64,000 bases of DNA from NCBI RefSeq assembly GCF_000524195.1, contig NW_020170473.1:189435-253434 (forward strand), written 5' to 3'. This document shows, in pieces, positions 1 through 13,299 of the stretch. Source of the DNA: Echinococcus granulosus. Lineage: Eukaryota > Platyhelminthes > Cestoda > Cyclophyllidea > Taeniidae. Below the pieces are notes generated by a model. That model saw nothing but the letters and a program-made list of their open reading frames with translations, ran no database searches and had not been told where the DNA came from. How positions within the stretch are numbered: the first letter of the stretch is position 1; each line of letters begins with the position of its first letter. Position numbers and translations under genes: made by a program.

Positions 1-374
1 GTTTACTTGGAGAGTTGCTTGTAGTGGTCTCGTCTGTCCCAGAAGGTTTACCAATTCATTTTATAAATCTTGCATGACTCGTGGTAGGGTAGGTGCTAAT
101 CCTTGTGTCCATGTTGCCACCAACATTTGTTCGTCCGCATCTTCTAATTCAAGTCCTCTTCAATGCCACGTCTAAGGCATCTTTAAGAGGATCACCAAAA
201 TGCATACACGCAATGTTAAGAGCTGTTTGAGTTGTGCTACTAAGGCCGTTCCGGTTTTTCTTCTGTCCCCTTTTCGGTTTAATCACGCCAATATCAATTC
301 CTCCTAAAATTGTTTCTGAATTTTTTTATTAGATGGGGCCGTTCTTGTTTATTTGAAACTGCCTTGTAGATTTA
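1..374. other. 5' flank of the PDZ-RhoGAP gene
   Basis: I see no coding exon here. The stretch is AT-rich and ends just upstream of the ATG at 375. It could be 5' untranslated sequence, promoter or an intron behind an earlier exon outside the window; the sequence ccttgtag just before the ATG would serve as a splice acceptor, so an upstream exon cannot be excluded. Confidence 0.4.
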
Positions 375-3300
375 ATGTCGACACCCCTCTCCTCAGCTCC
401 TGCAAAAGTTAGAGATGCGGTCACCATCGTCATTCCTCGTGGACCGATTGGTTTTGAATTCTCAATTAAGTCGCAGGGTGAGTAGCTTATTTAACTCCCT
501 TTCGTGCAGTAATTACTCTTTCCTTTAAACACTGTCTAACTGAAATCTTGTTGATACAACTATAATGCTAACCACCTAGGTTTCCTTAAAGCAGTACTAC
601 TTGATATCGTGTTCTAGTCTTTTGATACCTTTGTTATGATGCATGGATCGGTGACATCACTGCTAATGCTTCAGGTTGTTTGATCTTGGCGTTTTCCACC
701 CCTTCTACAAATGTTACACATATTTGTCCTGTTTTTTTCGAAAATAGAATTTTCTTATTATTTGTCGTCATACATTTAATTATGAAATGGAATTCATGGT
801 TTTTGACTTATTTAAATTTTGATGTCTACCTATTGCATTTAAGACCAGATGTCACTTACTTATATTCAGACCGCACTAAATTTTGATAACCAAGCTGAGC
901 AAAATTCTTCCCCTTTCCATGCACTTTTCAAAATGAATAATCGCATAGTTTTAGTTTCATCTGGCGTGCCCTTTGCCACGAAGATGGTCAATTTTTTAAT
1001 GACTTCACAGGATGGTAAATGCATCCGTTATCTCTTCTGGGTTCCTCTCTTTAATAAGGCTGTCAAAATGCAATCCGTTGATCCTTTTGGGCAATTTTAA
1101 TTAATCAATTATAACTACTTACATCACTATTTTTGTACTTTGGCAATTCTCTAAAATACCTAGTGATGGTTTTTGCAGTAATTGTTGTTGAGTTTTTAGG
1201 CATAATCTAAGGTTAAATCAACTTATCTATTTTACTGCCTTGCATCATCGCTGCTTCATGTCTTTCAGGTCCTCGCATCGTAATTTCAAAAGTTCGCCAA
1301 GGTGGGACTGCTGAGCTCGCTGGTCTTAAATGCGGTAGTATTTTACAAGCCGTCAATCAGCAACCAATTAATGGACTCTCTTTCCTTCAAGTTTCCAACA
1401 TGATTCGGCGCACTAGGTTAGATAAGCAATCTAGAACTCCAGTTTCTATCGAAATATCTCTCTCACTATCGTAACCACAACCCACATTCCAACAATAACA
1501 AAATAGAGACTTGACTGTGAATTGGGCTACTGAGTTCCAAGTGGCGCACATCATGTCAACATTCTGTGGACTTCGCCCTACTATCTGTGTGTCTGAGCGC
1601 CAGCGCATGCCACGTGTCTGATGGTTTAATTGTTAAGCCGTGGCCACTTTATGCACCACTCAATGTTGTTGGTCTGATGTCACATAACCAGTGAATTTAT
1701 TAGCGAGAGCTAGTTTTAGCATTATTTCTTAATAGTGTTTTCATTGGGTGCTCTTGTCTAACTGTTTTATACTGTTGTATGATGATGTTAGAAAGCGCAC
1801 ATGCTGAGCACTCTGATATGCCTGATTTTGATTATCTTTTTTAATATATTATAGTTATTCTTTGATTGGTCATATGGGGACAGGCGGCAACAACTTGGTC
1901 CTATGAGATATGTTGTTGAGGGATTATTAAAAATTTTTTCGCTTAGAAGTGTCATCTCATGCTGGCAAAATTTGTATCGATATTATCAAGCCAAATCGGT
2001 AATACAAATGCAGCTATGAGCATAATTTAGCTGCTATTATATGGCTTTTCATCGAATTATCTTTGGAATAAATCATTACACCTCTAAGTGACGCGGATGG
2101 GCAAGTTGACATTTCCAACTGTTGTTTAAAAATCATCCTTTCTTGGTAGTAGTTATTTACCAATTTCATTTTCCTCAACCCCTTCATCCACACAAATAAA
2201 GTCAGTGCTGGTTGATGAGTAAAAATTACCTCGATTTTCGCGGAATATGACTCAGCATTGATCTTTTATTATTCACTTTTAATGCTACAATCAGCGGAAG
2301 CTGCCTCTCATTTTCAGTGGAATCTCTTACCTTTTTACGTAGTGGCTTTACAGCAGAAATATCCGTGATTGAGCCTGAAGAAGCTGCGACTGTAAACAAC
2401 GATGACTCCTTTGTTCCCGGTCCTGCATCCTCTTCTCGGTACAATCTTGATGGGGTCCTATCATGTAATTCACCTTCTAAATCCTCAGCCGCAAGCGCAA
2501 ATCCCTCACACTTCCGCTCTAAGGTGAGTGTATTTTGAGCTTTATCAGACGGACAAGAAGTTATTGCAGTTTTCGACATACCACAATGCAATGATTTGTA
2601 GGCACACGTCTATCTGTTGGTGTAGTACTCTATTAGGATCTGTACTACTTTCTTGTTACTTTGAAACCTCATCAACTATCCTTTTAATCTGTTGGGTGTG
2701 ACTTAAGCTTGTCTGCCTTACGAGCTGAGTTTAATCCGGTTCCAAGGCTGCAGAGACTTCTCGTCAAAGTTGTTGTACAGCAATTGATGAATGAAGACGC
2801 GATGGTGGAGCAAAGTGGTTGGAAGTGATTTAAGTAAAGTGAACCTGGTAACGATTCATTCAAGGGGCAGTTGCATCAGGTTCAGGAAGATGCTGTGTTC
2901 TTGACGGTGATGAAGAATGACGCGTCATTATTGATAAAAATAATTAAGGGTTAATGCGCTATGAGATTGTAGTAATGTTTAGTGTGAGTGATGGAACAGT
3001 TTGTTTGCGTCTACGTCAATTGAAGGTTGGTAGGCAAATGGACAGATGTGCTCCACTTAAATGAATGACAGTAAGTTTCAAAGGCCATCAATTTGTTTCT
3101 CAGTATATTCAAGTACCTTATAAAATCGCCCCGCCTTTAGCTTTTTGGTCAACTGACTTGTAATGTGAATTGGCTTCTATATTCAATAGCGTTAGGGGTG
3201 TGGAAATATGAATAGTTACTCTCAAACGATCCAACATCCCAGGCTTTTTTGATGCACTACAGACGGAATCGTTCACCCTGAATTTCTTGTTAATATCCTA

Positions 3301-6300
3301 GCAGTTGTGACAAATCTATTTGCTTGATGCGATATAATTGAAGGGTGTGCAAAGGGAGGTCCTTTTCTGGAAGTAGTTATAAGTAGTGAATCAAGAGTCC
3401 ATGTCTCATATGGCAAAACTGACTTGTGATGGGATTTGCACACTGGGATGTGGTGGAGTAGATACTGCTGTCTTTGGTGATAATGCCATTGGTTAACCAC
3501 CGTTTTCTGGGTTTTACGTGACTGTGCGCAAGACGTTTTGGGGAAGTGGTGGCCACGCTTAGCTTACGTCTCTTTGGGAAATATTTACTGATCATTGCAT
3601 AAAACGTTGTAGTGGGCTTCCTGGAAATAATTTGTACCATAAATCCGCTCCAACTTATTTGGTTAATTTAACCAGTCGCCAGTTGATTGTAACAAAGGCC
3701 GTTGCTTTTATTTCCTTTTATTTACCAGTTTGTACCGGTTCTTCTTAGGCTCAGCAAAATGCTCTGGATCTGTTCGTGTCTAACTCCTTCTGTTCCTTGT
3801 GTTTACCTACCCTCACTTCATGGTGCCCTTTGATTGTCTTCCTATAATGCTTATCGTATATTTCAAATAATTGAGTGTTTTGGCTTGACGTCTTTCCATT
3901 CGTCCATTGTGAGTTCCATTTTCATAGGGGCTAGTTTTCTTTCCAGTAACCTTGTCTTTCCCCGGGGACCTTCAGAGTCTTAGCTGTAGCGATATTTTTT
4001 CCTTGGATTCGTATTCTAGTTAATTCTTTTGCCACCTTGAAATTATCTTGTGGGCAAAAGTTACGGAAAGTAGTGGCGTATCACTTTGACGCCTACGCTT
4101 TACGCGTAATCAACATTTGTCGCAGTGTCATGCACATTAGAAGTCTACAATCGCGTTCCGGAGCAAGATTGGTTGCTTTTCAAACCAATTATTTGTGCAC
4201 TATGGAATCGTGCATGCACGCAAGGCTATCTTGACTAGTGATATAATCTGGTGTGCTCAAACTAGCGTTCTAATGTACATATTTGAGGCGATCTACATTC
4301 CTTATTCCATTCGTTTTTCTCCTCGAGGTTCAAAGTCTACTAACCATTTTAATTGCGTAAATCCCATTGTGTACTGGTTCCTCGTACATTACCGTTTCAC
4401 TCCAGGGTGTAATTTAAACTTTCAAGTATTGATGGTGAATATGGTGACTTTAGTGCCTACGATTGTTGAAACTACGAATTCAATATGATTTCTTCTTTGA
4501 GCATAAGTCATTTTCGTCTTTACTCGACCTGATCGCAGCATGTATTCATGTGTGTGACCTAATTTGTTATTTGTGTACTCTTCGGACATCGGCACGGGGT
4601 TGACCAGTTGTCCGCTTTTCACTGCTATTTAATGTTTCAAACCCCGAGAATTTTGAATTTTTGGAATTTGAAACGGTATCTTGTTCATCGGCTGAAAAAC
4701 CATGCTGTCATTTCTTAAGTCCATGGGAGGAGTCGTTGTCTGCTGACTCGATATTCTACGAGCCCTTTTGATGCGGTTTCTTAGGTACAAAAATAGGCGC
4801 ATCATTGATAAGGTGTTGACAAAATGCCTTATTTTTAAATTATACAGTTTTTGGCGAAGACTATGCTTAACGTTAAATCATTTTGCTGTCTACATGAGAA
4901 CAGTTTGAGTCATAGGCACTTTTTTTTACGAATTCCGTCATCGTTCCTTAAAAATGGTTCCTTTTGTTGGCAAATTCGCATTCATTTTTTTGCAAGAAAT
5001 GAACTCCTGATTTGATTCCATCAACCCGCCACCATTTGCTTATCTGGCTCACTGCACTGTTAGTTCTTGAATTGTTCAATTTTTTCCTCAGTCCAACTGC
5101 TGAATGGTGGAAGCAGAAACAGTTGTTCAGCAGTTTGAAATCCATTTCCATTTGCAAGTAATTCTCCAAGACGTGTTATTTGATTCGTTAAAGTTTAATG
5201 ATATGGCCAAAAGTGTGCGAAGTGGGGTTCATGGGAATACCGTACCTTACGACAAAAAACGCAAGAAAAATAATTTCCGCCTTTTGACCACATGTGGTAC
5301 ACCTCAAATTAAGTGGGAATAAGTGAATATCTCGGGAAGCGATTACATCACCCTGGTAGTAACTAGTCAAACTTGTATTTGCAAAGGTTGGCGTATCATT
5401 AATAACCCTGCCCCTCTCTCTGCCACGAGACTCTAAAGTTAGGCTTTGGGGAGACAAATGGTGTGAATTGGAGACGCATTGCCAACTGAGCATTTGCCAA
5501 CGTAGATAAACAACTATCCTTAGGCAGGTCTTAGCGATATGGGGGGCCGTGCTCGTCTACCGACCGACGCCTTGGGCTGTAGCTAACCCAAACCCTTCGT
5601 ATACTGAATCCATGTAAGCTTAAGGCTTACGTTTGGATAGACACGAGTATGAATGCTTTCATCCCAATCCATATTTATCATCAGTATCTCTATTGTCTTT
5701 GTCGTTATTGCCATCGTATTTTCCCAACCATTGACCCAAATGCCCATTTAGTTAGTTGGGCGAAAAACAATTTAGCCAACGGTCGTGTCGATTGACTGGA
5801 GACTCAAGTTAGAAGATGGATCCTGCAGAGGTTTTGACAAAGTTGGTTAGATCTCCAGTTTGAGCAGCTTGACTTGTTTGGTGACACTCTTGAGATGAGA
5901 GAATATACGCAGGTGGGGCTTGAAGGGTTTGAGTTTGAGAGGGTGACATTTTTAACTCCTTTGGGTATAAATGGAGTAATTATACATTTTGGTGGAACTG
6001 TGAATTTAGTCGATGTATCGTGAAAACTATTCATTGCTAAAATGGGTCCGTTGTGTTACACATTTAACGTTTTGAATGCCTTCTCATTTTGGAATACAAA
6101 CCATCTTTCCTTTAGGTACAGTCATTGTACCTGAAATGGTTTAATTTTTATTTTTCGAAAATGTCGTGCTCATTAAATAATATGTAATGCGCAGTAATTT
6201 CACTTTTTTAACCCTTGCCAGAATGCGCACAATTGGCTCGCCTAGGTCTGCTTCACTTGGTCTTTTAGCGTGAAAATGCTCCTGCAACGAGGGTTGAACT

Positions 6301-9300
6301 GCTGCAAGGTAGCCGGAGTTCATCTCCTCTTGAGATGCAACAACGTAATGATGCTTTTGGTCGAGTCAATGGTGTGTTCTCGTTTTGGAAATTCATCCCT
6401 AATTTAGGTAGATCGGAAACCCCATTATACGAGTTTATTCTAATTTTTTTCCTTCCAGTACCACCAGTACCGTCTGATCTGCGACTCCAATTAAGGCAGG
6501 ATTATTCTTTAACAAGCGCTGCGGACGGCTACCTGGTGAGTCCTCGTGGTCTCCGACGTCAAGCTCTTCTCTTCTCGAAAGATTCCAATTACGTCACAGA
6601 GCCTTCACCTCGTTCTTCTTCCTCCGCATACGATGTATGTGCACTAATATCTTTTAAGTAGCTATTTCCATTTCGTCATCGCTGATAATCATGGTGTCCC
6701 TTTATAGCTGCACCACCTTGCAGACATTACACTGTTCAATTCCACTTCATCATCCCAACTAGTCGGAACACCGTATTCCTTCTCAATTTTCACTGGTCAC
6801 TTTTTCGCAGTGTCTATTTTTTTTAAATTGTGATGAACTATATCCAATATGCCTGCATCTTTGGTTATATCTGGTGTACTAGATTGTAAGTGAACAGCAG
6901 AGGTGGTCTTATGATGTTTATTCTTTCCTGCATAATTAACGTGGTGTGTGCTATTGCAATGCAGGCAAGTTTAACCCACTCCAAATTTCTATTTATTATT
7001 GACACTGAAAGAAAGAACGCCCAAGGGACTTGTAAAATGTTGCTCTATTTCTCTATTCTCATGCTTATAGAAAAAGGCCTCAGAGGGGACTCACATGCTC
7101 CATGAATCTCTTGACAATATGATTTCTGCTTTCGACTCCGCATTGAAGGTGGTGCATCGAGAGTCATCTGCACCACCAGCACCCACTCCACGGCTTGTAC
7201 GACGTCAGGCTTACCCTTCCTCCTCCTCCGTGACGTCATTATCGTCGTCGCCGTTAGTGCGCGACAGGAGCATCAGGACAACGCCGGGGGCAAGCGATGG
7301 ACCCCGTTTCCTCCCCGCACACCTCTCTTTCACCGTCCCGCACGTGACCCCTCCCCAACCCACCTTTTTGCCCAAGCTCTCCGTTCGACGTAAAATCTCC
7401 TCCCCTCTTCTTCAGACCGAAAAAAGCAGCGGTTTCCGTACGTTTTGTAGTCCACTCTCACCACCGCTTTTGCAGCATAAACCTACTTCCGGTTCGTTTT
7501 TTGTCATTCTTCTCTGTTAATGTGAAATGTGGCAGAGTGGTAAACGAGCCAATAATTGAGGACTTTTTCAATTCTAGGTGAACCACGTTTCACAAACTTA
7601 TCAGCTTACATGGATGAGTTAACAGTTCCCTCTGCCCAAGACCACGGGGATTTTGGAAACACTGCCTCTGATAAATGCAGCTTATTAGGACGAAATGAAA
7701 TTTCCTCTTCCCTTCGCCACCTTCCTTTGCTGGCTAACACCACACTTACACTCTCTGATACCGATCAAACACGGTGGGTCTGCCAAGCTTAGTCACTTCA
7801 ATGTTACATTTTCTTAATGTGATTCTCATCGTATTTGAAATGTATCGCACCGTTTGTCTGATGCTGCCTTACCATGTAAGAGGTTAACATACGTTTGTAA
7901 CCAGCATCGTGCGAATTTATGCTTGCTTGTGTTCATCAGCCACGAACTGATTGTCGCCCTATTATGAATGAGTTTAATTAGCTCTATCACATAAAAGGTA
8001 CAGCTAGTTGCATTTTCATGGTCATGTTCACCCACTGTCCGCACGCCCCGGTCGCATAGCTCTATTTGGCGTCGAATTTATGACCCGAAAGGTCTTGTAA
8101 TACGTTTTGCAATTCCCTTTGGCTTCTTATGGCATCCTTATCGCTTATCGTTATGTCCACCTCTTTCATTTGGGTTTTCATTTCGTAGTCTGAAGTCAAT
8201 TAAACGGCTTGCTACTACAGTTAAAACCATTTCTCTCAAAATTTAGTTTTACACTTGTACCTTTTGACAACAAAGCGATTGCACATATACTGGGAACTAA
8301 CCTAATATCTTGAAATTGTCATGTTTGTAAATTACCTGTAATATTTGTTCTAGAGTATTTGAGCAGAACAATAAGCTCGGTGCCAACTTGTCCATCTGCC
8401 TGCTTGTGATGATGGCTCGCTCAAGAGCAATACTCTCTCGTTAGTAACTTTTCCCAATCACTGATACATGTTTCCAGGCTGCTCAAGTTGATCAAACCGT
8501 CGTCTGCATTCCACCTTCGAGTGCTAAGTGCTTAGGCCCAAACACACCTAAAAGCGAGCAAGAAATGTCGTTGAGAACCGAAGTCTGGTCAATGTCAACT
8601 TCATTTCGTGTTGTTACTTCATGGCGATAATATGATGCTCGAATAGATGACTTTCTCCTGGGCTTCGAATGAAGTTGGACATATTCGTTGTTGACTTTGA
8701 TTATTGCCACCTTTTTCGCTCTTGTAGGTGTTTTTGGTCGGCCCACTTACCAAGGCTAGAACAGGATCAACCTTCATTCGTTAGTCCGTATAGTGCATCA
8801 TGAACTCTTTAACTTATCGTCTGCCTAACCTTTGGCTGAGAGTTACGTAGAATTTTCATTATGTTGCCGGGTTTTAGATGATACCAAGGGCTGTGAATTT
8901 AGTTTTCCCCATTTAAGGAAAAGTAGCAATAGATTCTGGCAAAGTTATAGGTGGAAACTTATTAGACGCGCCAGTGCGTACGTGTCAGTGCCTCTTTTTT
9001 ATTGGCTCTGCGTGGAAGTTGTCCGCGGCGCCTTGAGTAGTGGTCGTCAAGATTCCTAATTCAGTCGCCTGAAAAATGTCCGGCGATTTTCAGCTGGCTC
9101 GTTGCTTCCGTCGTCGCTTGACAAGTTTTTTAAAAGTTTCGTCGACACCGAGTATTTATTCACATTCTCCGTTTATCTCCTCTCCATTTACGGATGCTGT
9201 ATCTCCTCCACCACGTAAAATCAAACGGAAATCGCTTGTACCGCGTATTCATTGTCTGGACCCTGAACCGACCTTGACATCGGCATGTTCTTCGGCTGCT

Positions 9301-12300
9301 TCAACGTCTCTTCAAAAACCATTAAATGCATGGCGTCGTCAACGCTCTACCAGACGCAACGATGACCTACCTTCGGCTAAAAATGCAGATGATTTACGCA
9401 CTGCTGAAGCCAGTCGACAATCTCGCTATCGGCTCCTGAAGGGGTTTGCTCATGGTGAAGTATGTCTGTGGCTTACCTAAAGTTCTTTAAGTGCCTGGGT
9501 TTATTCGAAAAGTATCCTCTAATGTACTATGCCCTCAAACTCTGGCTACTTAACATTCATTTTGTGATAAATCTCATCTGCTCGTGAATTTAAGTTTAAT
9601 ATTCCCCTTGACAACACAAGCCTGATAAATATATGGTTTATCCCACCTAGTTCAAGGTGTATGCCCTCGGTGGGTCATATTTTTGTCTTGCTAGTAGGTG
9701 CTATGGGAGCATGATTGACTTCTTTCACTTAGACTAAGACTGAAACCGAATGTTTATTTGCTTGCCATACCTCTGCCTCTTAAGCCACTTGATGACATCT
9801 GTCTTGTCAGAAGACTCAAAAGGCCTCGTCTTCTTCGAATCCAGAGTGTTGCATGTATTGTGAGCTGAATGGGCTTAGTCTTCCCCAATTATTTTACTCT
9901 GATTAATCCTTGTAGCAGTTCCAATCGTTTAAAAATCGGGCTGTTCATATTAAGGCTTCCAATGCAATTTTATCTTACAACAATATTTTATTGCTCTTTT
10001 TTACTATTACAGGCTCTAAACACCGAACCGAGTTTCTACAAGTCGGAGCAGTGTCTTTGCAAAGTCGCAAAAATTGACGGAAGGGTTTGTTGTAATCGTT
10101 TTGATTAATCTGTTCAACATCGTAGGCATTAACTCCTGCCATATGGAGACGGTTCTACATCTACATTGGAAATGGTTTTGTTCTATTCATATTGGCTTCT
10201 AACGACTGCCACAGCTTCAAAAAGAGTACCGTATGTCTCTTCCATTCTGTTATAGATTTGAATAAATGACAGTGTGACTCAAAATCAAACGATTTTTACA
10301 GCCTGTTCGGTTTTGCCACGACGACTCTTCACTGGCAAATGTTGTGGATCCCTTCACTCCAGACGGTGTCTCATCCAGTCGTATTGTGCTTCCGTTACAT
10401 GGTCTTCAGTGGTCTAACCTTCGTCATCTCCCTTCCGATTTGCCCACTTGGGGCTCTTCGTCCTCATCAGCCTATAGACTTCATTGTTCGCCTTCAGAGA
10501 TGTTTGAGTCCGAGGCAAATGCCGTTGACGATCTTCAGTGTTACTTATTCGAGCACGAGGACAATGGAGGAACGCAAATCACTGCCATATTCTCCAACAG
10601 ACAGGCAGCCGCTTCGGCACTCAGCTTGTGCCAGGTAAAGCTTAGTTGTCGCAGGAGTGCGTGTTAGGCTTTGGGTCGAAGAAATATTTTAACCATTTAC
10701 TTGTGTAGCGGTATGGTGGAGTGTGTAAAGAGAATAATCCACCAGATTCATCAGGCCTCTCCTACTCCCTTTCACTGCATACCGGGTTAGCTGTATATCA
10801 TCCCTCTCCTAATGGTGGTGGCGGTAGTGGCACTCTTCGCCGCACTCGAAAAAGCCTTCCAGACTCAGCTATGCGTCGAAGATTTGCTGCTGAATGCAGC
10901 CATCAAGAAGGGAAACTTGCTAGAGGCAAACTGAATGGTGCGTTGTGAAGCGACATCCACATTCCATACAATGTCTATCTATTAGATCACATGAAGCCAA
11001 TAAACCATATCTGGTGGCATTTCAGAGGGAGCTTCGTGCGGTAGAGAGGATCCTACTTTCATAACGACAGCGGAGCGTTTGGTTGACACGAATGATACAG
11101 TTGGGGTGGATGGAACATCGCGATTCCGCTTCCTTTCCTCCGCTGCTGCTCCCTTCTTCAAGGGCATCGCAAATGCTCTTAGCAACTCTCGGGCAGCTCC
11201 CACGCTCACCACCCCTGCCCCTCCTCCGCCCCCCTCTAATCCGGAGGAACTGGCTCGTCGAATTGCTGCGATCATTGGCGAGCCACCGGATTTCTCCGAC
11301 CTCAACAACCCCGGTCCTGTTTTTGGTGCTCCCCTCGAGAACCAAACCCCTAGCCCCGATTATCCCGTATGTTTAATTTTTCGTTAAATCGTAGCTCTGT
11401 AGTGAGAGGATGCGTACTAATTACTCTATAATGTAGGGAGTTCCCCTTATCCTACACACTATGGTGATTGCACTTGAACTTCATGGTTTGCACCACGTCG
11501 GGCTGTATCGCGCTCCAGGAAGGCAGAAGGAAATAAATCGATTTGTTTGCCTCGCCAATTTGGTACGTGACGATTTTTATGTCCTCTCTCTCGCGCTTTA
11601 TAAATCAATGTATAAATTTATCCCCTCTAGACATCCCTTGATCCCAACGCAATGCTTCACCTCGATACTTGGAGAGATATTCGAGCTTTGACTGGTGTGA
11701 TCAAGACTTTCTTCCGCCGCCTTCCTGAACCCATTTTTGATCCAGGTATATCTATTTATACACAAAAAACTATCTTTATAGTCTCGTGGGGACCACTGGC
11801 CTCTATTGTTCCAGAGAGTTCCGTAGGATGCACCAAGACTTCGCTGGCTTATGCACTACTAGCTATTCTTGCCAAACTCAATAAGGTAACTAAGTCTTGA
11901 GTAACCCAGTAGTTCGTCGTTGTAGATGGTAGTGAAGCTGAATTTATAATCTACTGTAGATCCGAACAATATCTGGTCCACTGACTTCATTGGACACCTC
12001 TAATAGAGTAAATAATATAAATTATGAAAAGTCGATGCCCTCCTGGCGTTTTGCTACGCTGGATTTCCTTTTTGGCCATCTTCGTCGTTTGGCGGCTTTG
12101 GAAGAAGCTAATCAGTGCTCTTTTGAATGCATCGCCATCTGCTTCGGGCCCTCTCTCTTCCGAGGAGACTCCTCTCTTCAACCCAAGTTCAACAAGGTCT
12201 GTCTATTTTTTTTTCAAACACTTCCGGCTTGTTTAAATTAGGCGGTTTTACAGTCCAGGAAGTTGGTATGTTGGTATTTTCAGACTGGAGGAGAGTCGGG

Positions 12301-12937
12301 AATAGTAAGGTTGTTTTTTCACATATAGATCCTCGAGGTCATGCTACAGCACTGGCCATGGCTAGTGGCGGGTTTTTTGGAGACCACTGCCGACCACGAT
12401 AATATGGATCACAATTCTTCATCCCATCATCCCACCCTGGCACAAACAGAAACTTATGTGCAGCATTTTTTCGTCAACGGCGTCAACTTCAGTGAGGAGT
12501 CTTACTTCCATTTCCGCCCTTTGGAAACCGCCAAAAGGGCGGCATATTTTTCAAACGACTTAGCGGAAGGTTTGTAATTCCCTTCCATGCTCATTTGTTT
12601 TTCAATTGGATTTTTTTGCAAGTTATCACAGCTTTGATGCTTTGTAGACGTTCTTACTGCGGTTGAGGATATTTTCGTACGAGCCGGTCTCTCTGTGGGG
12701 TCTATTTCTAGGAGTGAGTCCCTCAAGAGCATCAACAGAACTTCTGATGAGGACGGGAGCCTTTTGGACGTAATAATGCGGTCTCTTTCTGCCTCTTCGG
12801 ATCTCGATAGTCAGAAGGTAGTAGCCTCACCGAATTTCGAGGGAGGCCACGATGCGGTAGTAGAGCAACAGTGTAGCTGTGATCAATTAAATGAAGCTTC
12901 ATCCTTCTCACCACACATACAACGAGTAGACTTCTGA
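375..12937 (+). CDS. PDZ and RhoGAP domain protein, ARHGAP21/23-like
   Basis: Likely a GTPase-activating protein that switches off Rho-family GTPases, placed by a PDZ domain. Exons seen: 375-477, 1269-1470, 2295-2523, 6459-6634, 7071-7491, 7578-7773, 8478-8520 (weak), 9094-9459, 10013-10084, 10302-10634, 10709-10937, 11026-11366, 11437-11562, 11631-11745, 11782-11885, 11960-12196, 12329-12569, 12648-12937. The first two encode a full PDZ domain (about residues 15-100). The RhoGAP domain spans 11437-12400: the arginine finger lies in GLYRAPG (Arg codon near 11509), the helix FFRRLPEPIF keeps the usual Lys and Arg, and the domain ends in ICFGPSLF and a KILEVMLQHWPWL tail close to human ARHGAP21. 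The linker before the domain (VFGAPLENQTP) also fits ARHGAP21/23. The middle is Ser/Pro-rich; I could not see the PH domain of human ARHGAP21. Phases do not close between 2523 and 6459, so at least one exon is missing there. That the PDZ and RhoGAP exons belong to one gene is inferred from strand, spacing and family layout. Confidence 0.78.
2524..6458 (+). other. Large intron region of the PDZ-RhoGAP gene
   Basis: This is AT-rich sequence between two phase-incompatible exons (the upstream exon ends in phase 0; the downstream exon needs one carried base). An unseen exon of length 3n+1 must lie here if both belong to one transcript. The open frames in the stretch are short and have no family resemblance. 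Confidence 0.5.
11746..11781 (+). other. 36-nt mini-intron in the RhoGAP domain
   Basis: A GT...AG interval of 36 nt follows the codons for FRRLPEPIFDP and starts gtatat, ending tttatag. It is a multiple of three and has no stop codon, so the frame stays open whether or not it is removed. RhoGAP domains do not need these residues, so I treat it as an intron. A longer version ending at ttccag near 11811 would also keep frame. Confidence 0.55.
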
Positions 12938-13299
12938 GCGGCTCCTCTTTTCACACAGTCATTGTAAATGTGTGTTTATGTGTGTACATGGCTTTCTTTG
13001 TTATTTTGATTGGCGGTTGTTGTACATTATGGTTTGTATTATCCTGAGTGTTTATGAGTCCATCGACTTTTGCCGGCTTGTTTCTCCCTTTTATTTAGGA
13101 CTTATTTTCGAGTTGAGGTTACAGGTCTGTGTTTTGTGTTCTTAAATGTGATATCGATGCGTGAATGCCAAGATTAATGGTCGCACTGTCGACGAGGTCT
13201 TAGTAACATAGTTTATCTCAATTTATGTTTGTAGAGTAGGTATACAACCAGTTAGAGCAGTGGTTCTTTAATCCTTACCCTCCTGAGTCGTTTTAACAG
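12938..13299. other. 3' UTR / intergenic stretch
   Basis: Follows the TGA of the RhoGAP gene. It is T-rich with no open frame of note. It ends at a plausible splice acceptor (ttttaacag, 13291-13299) that opens the next transcript segment. Confidence 0.5.

Noticed and set aside
10982..11345. Two overlapping open frames of about 107 residues opposite the RhoGAP linker exon
   Set aside because: They are antisense shadows of a GC-rich Pro/Ala-coding exon whose sense frame has matching phases on both sides.
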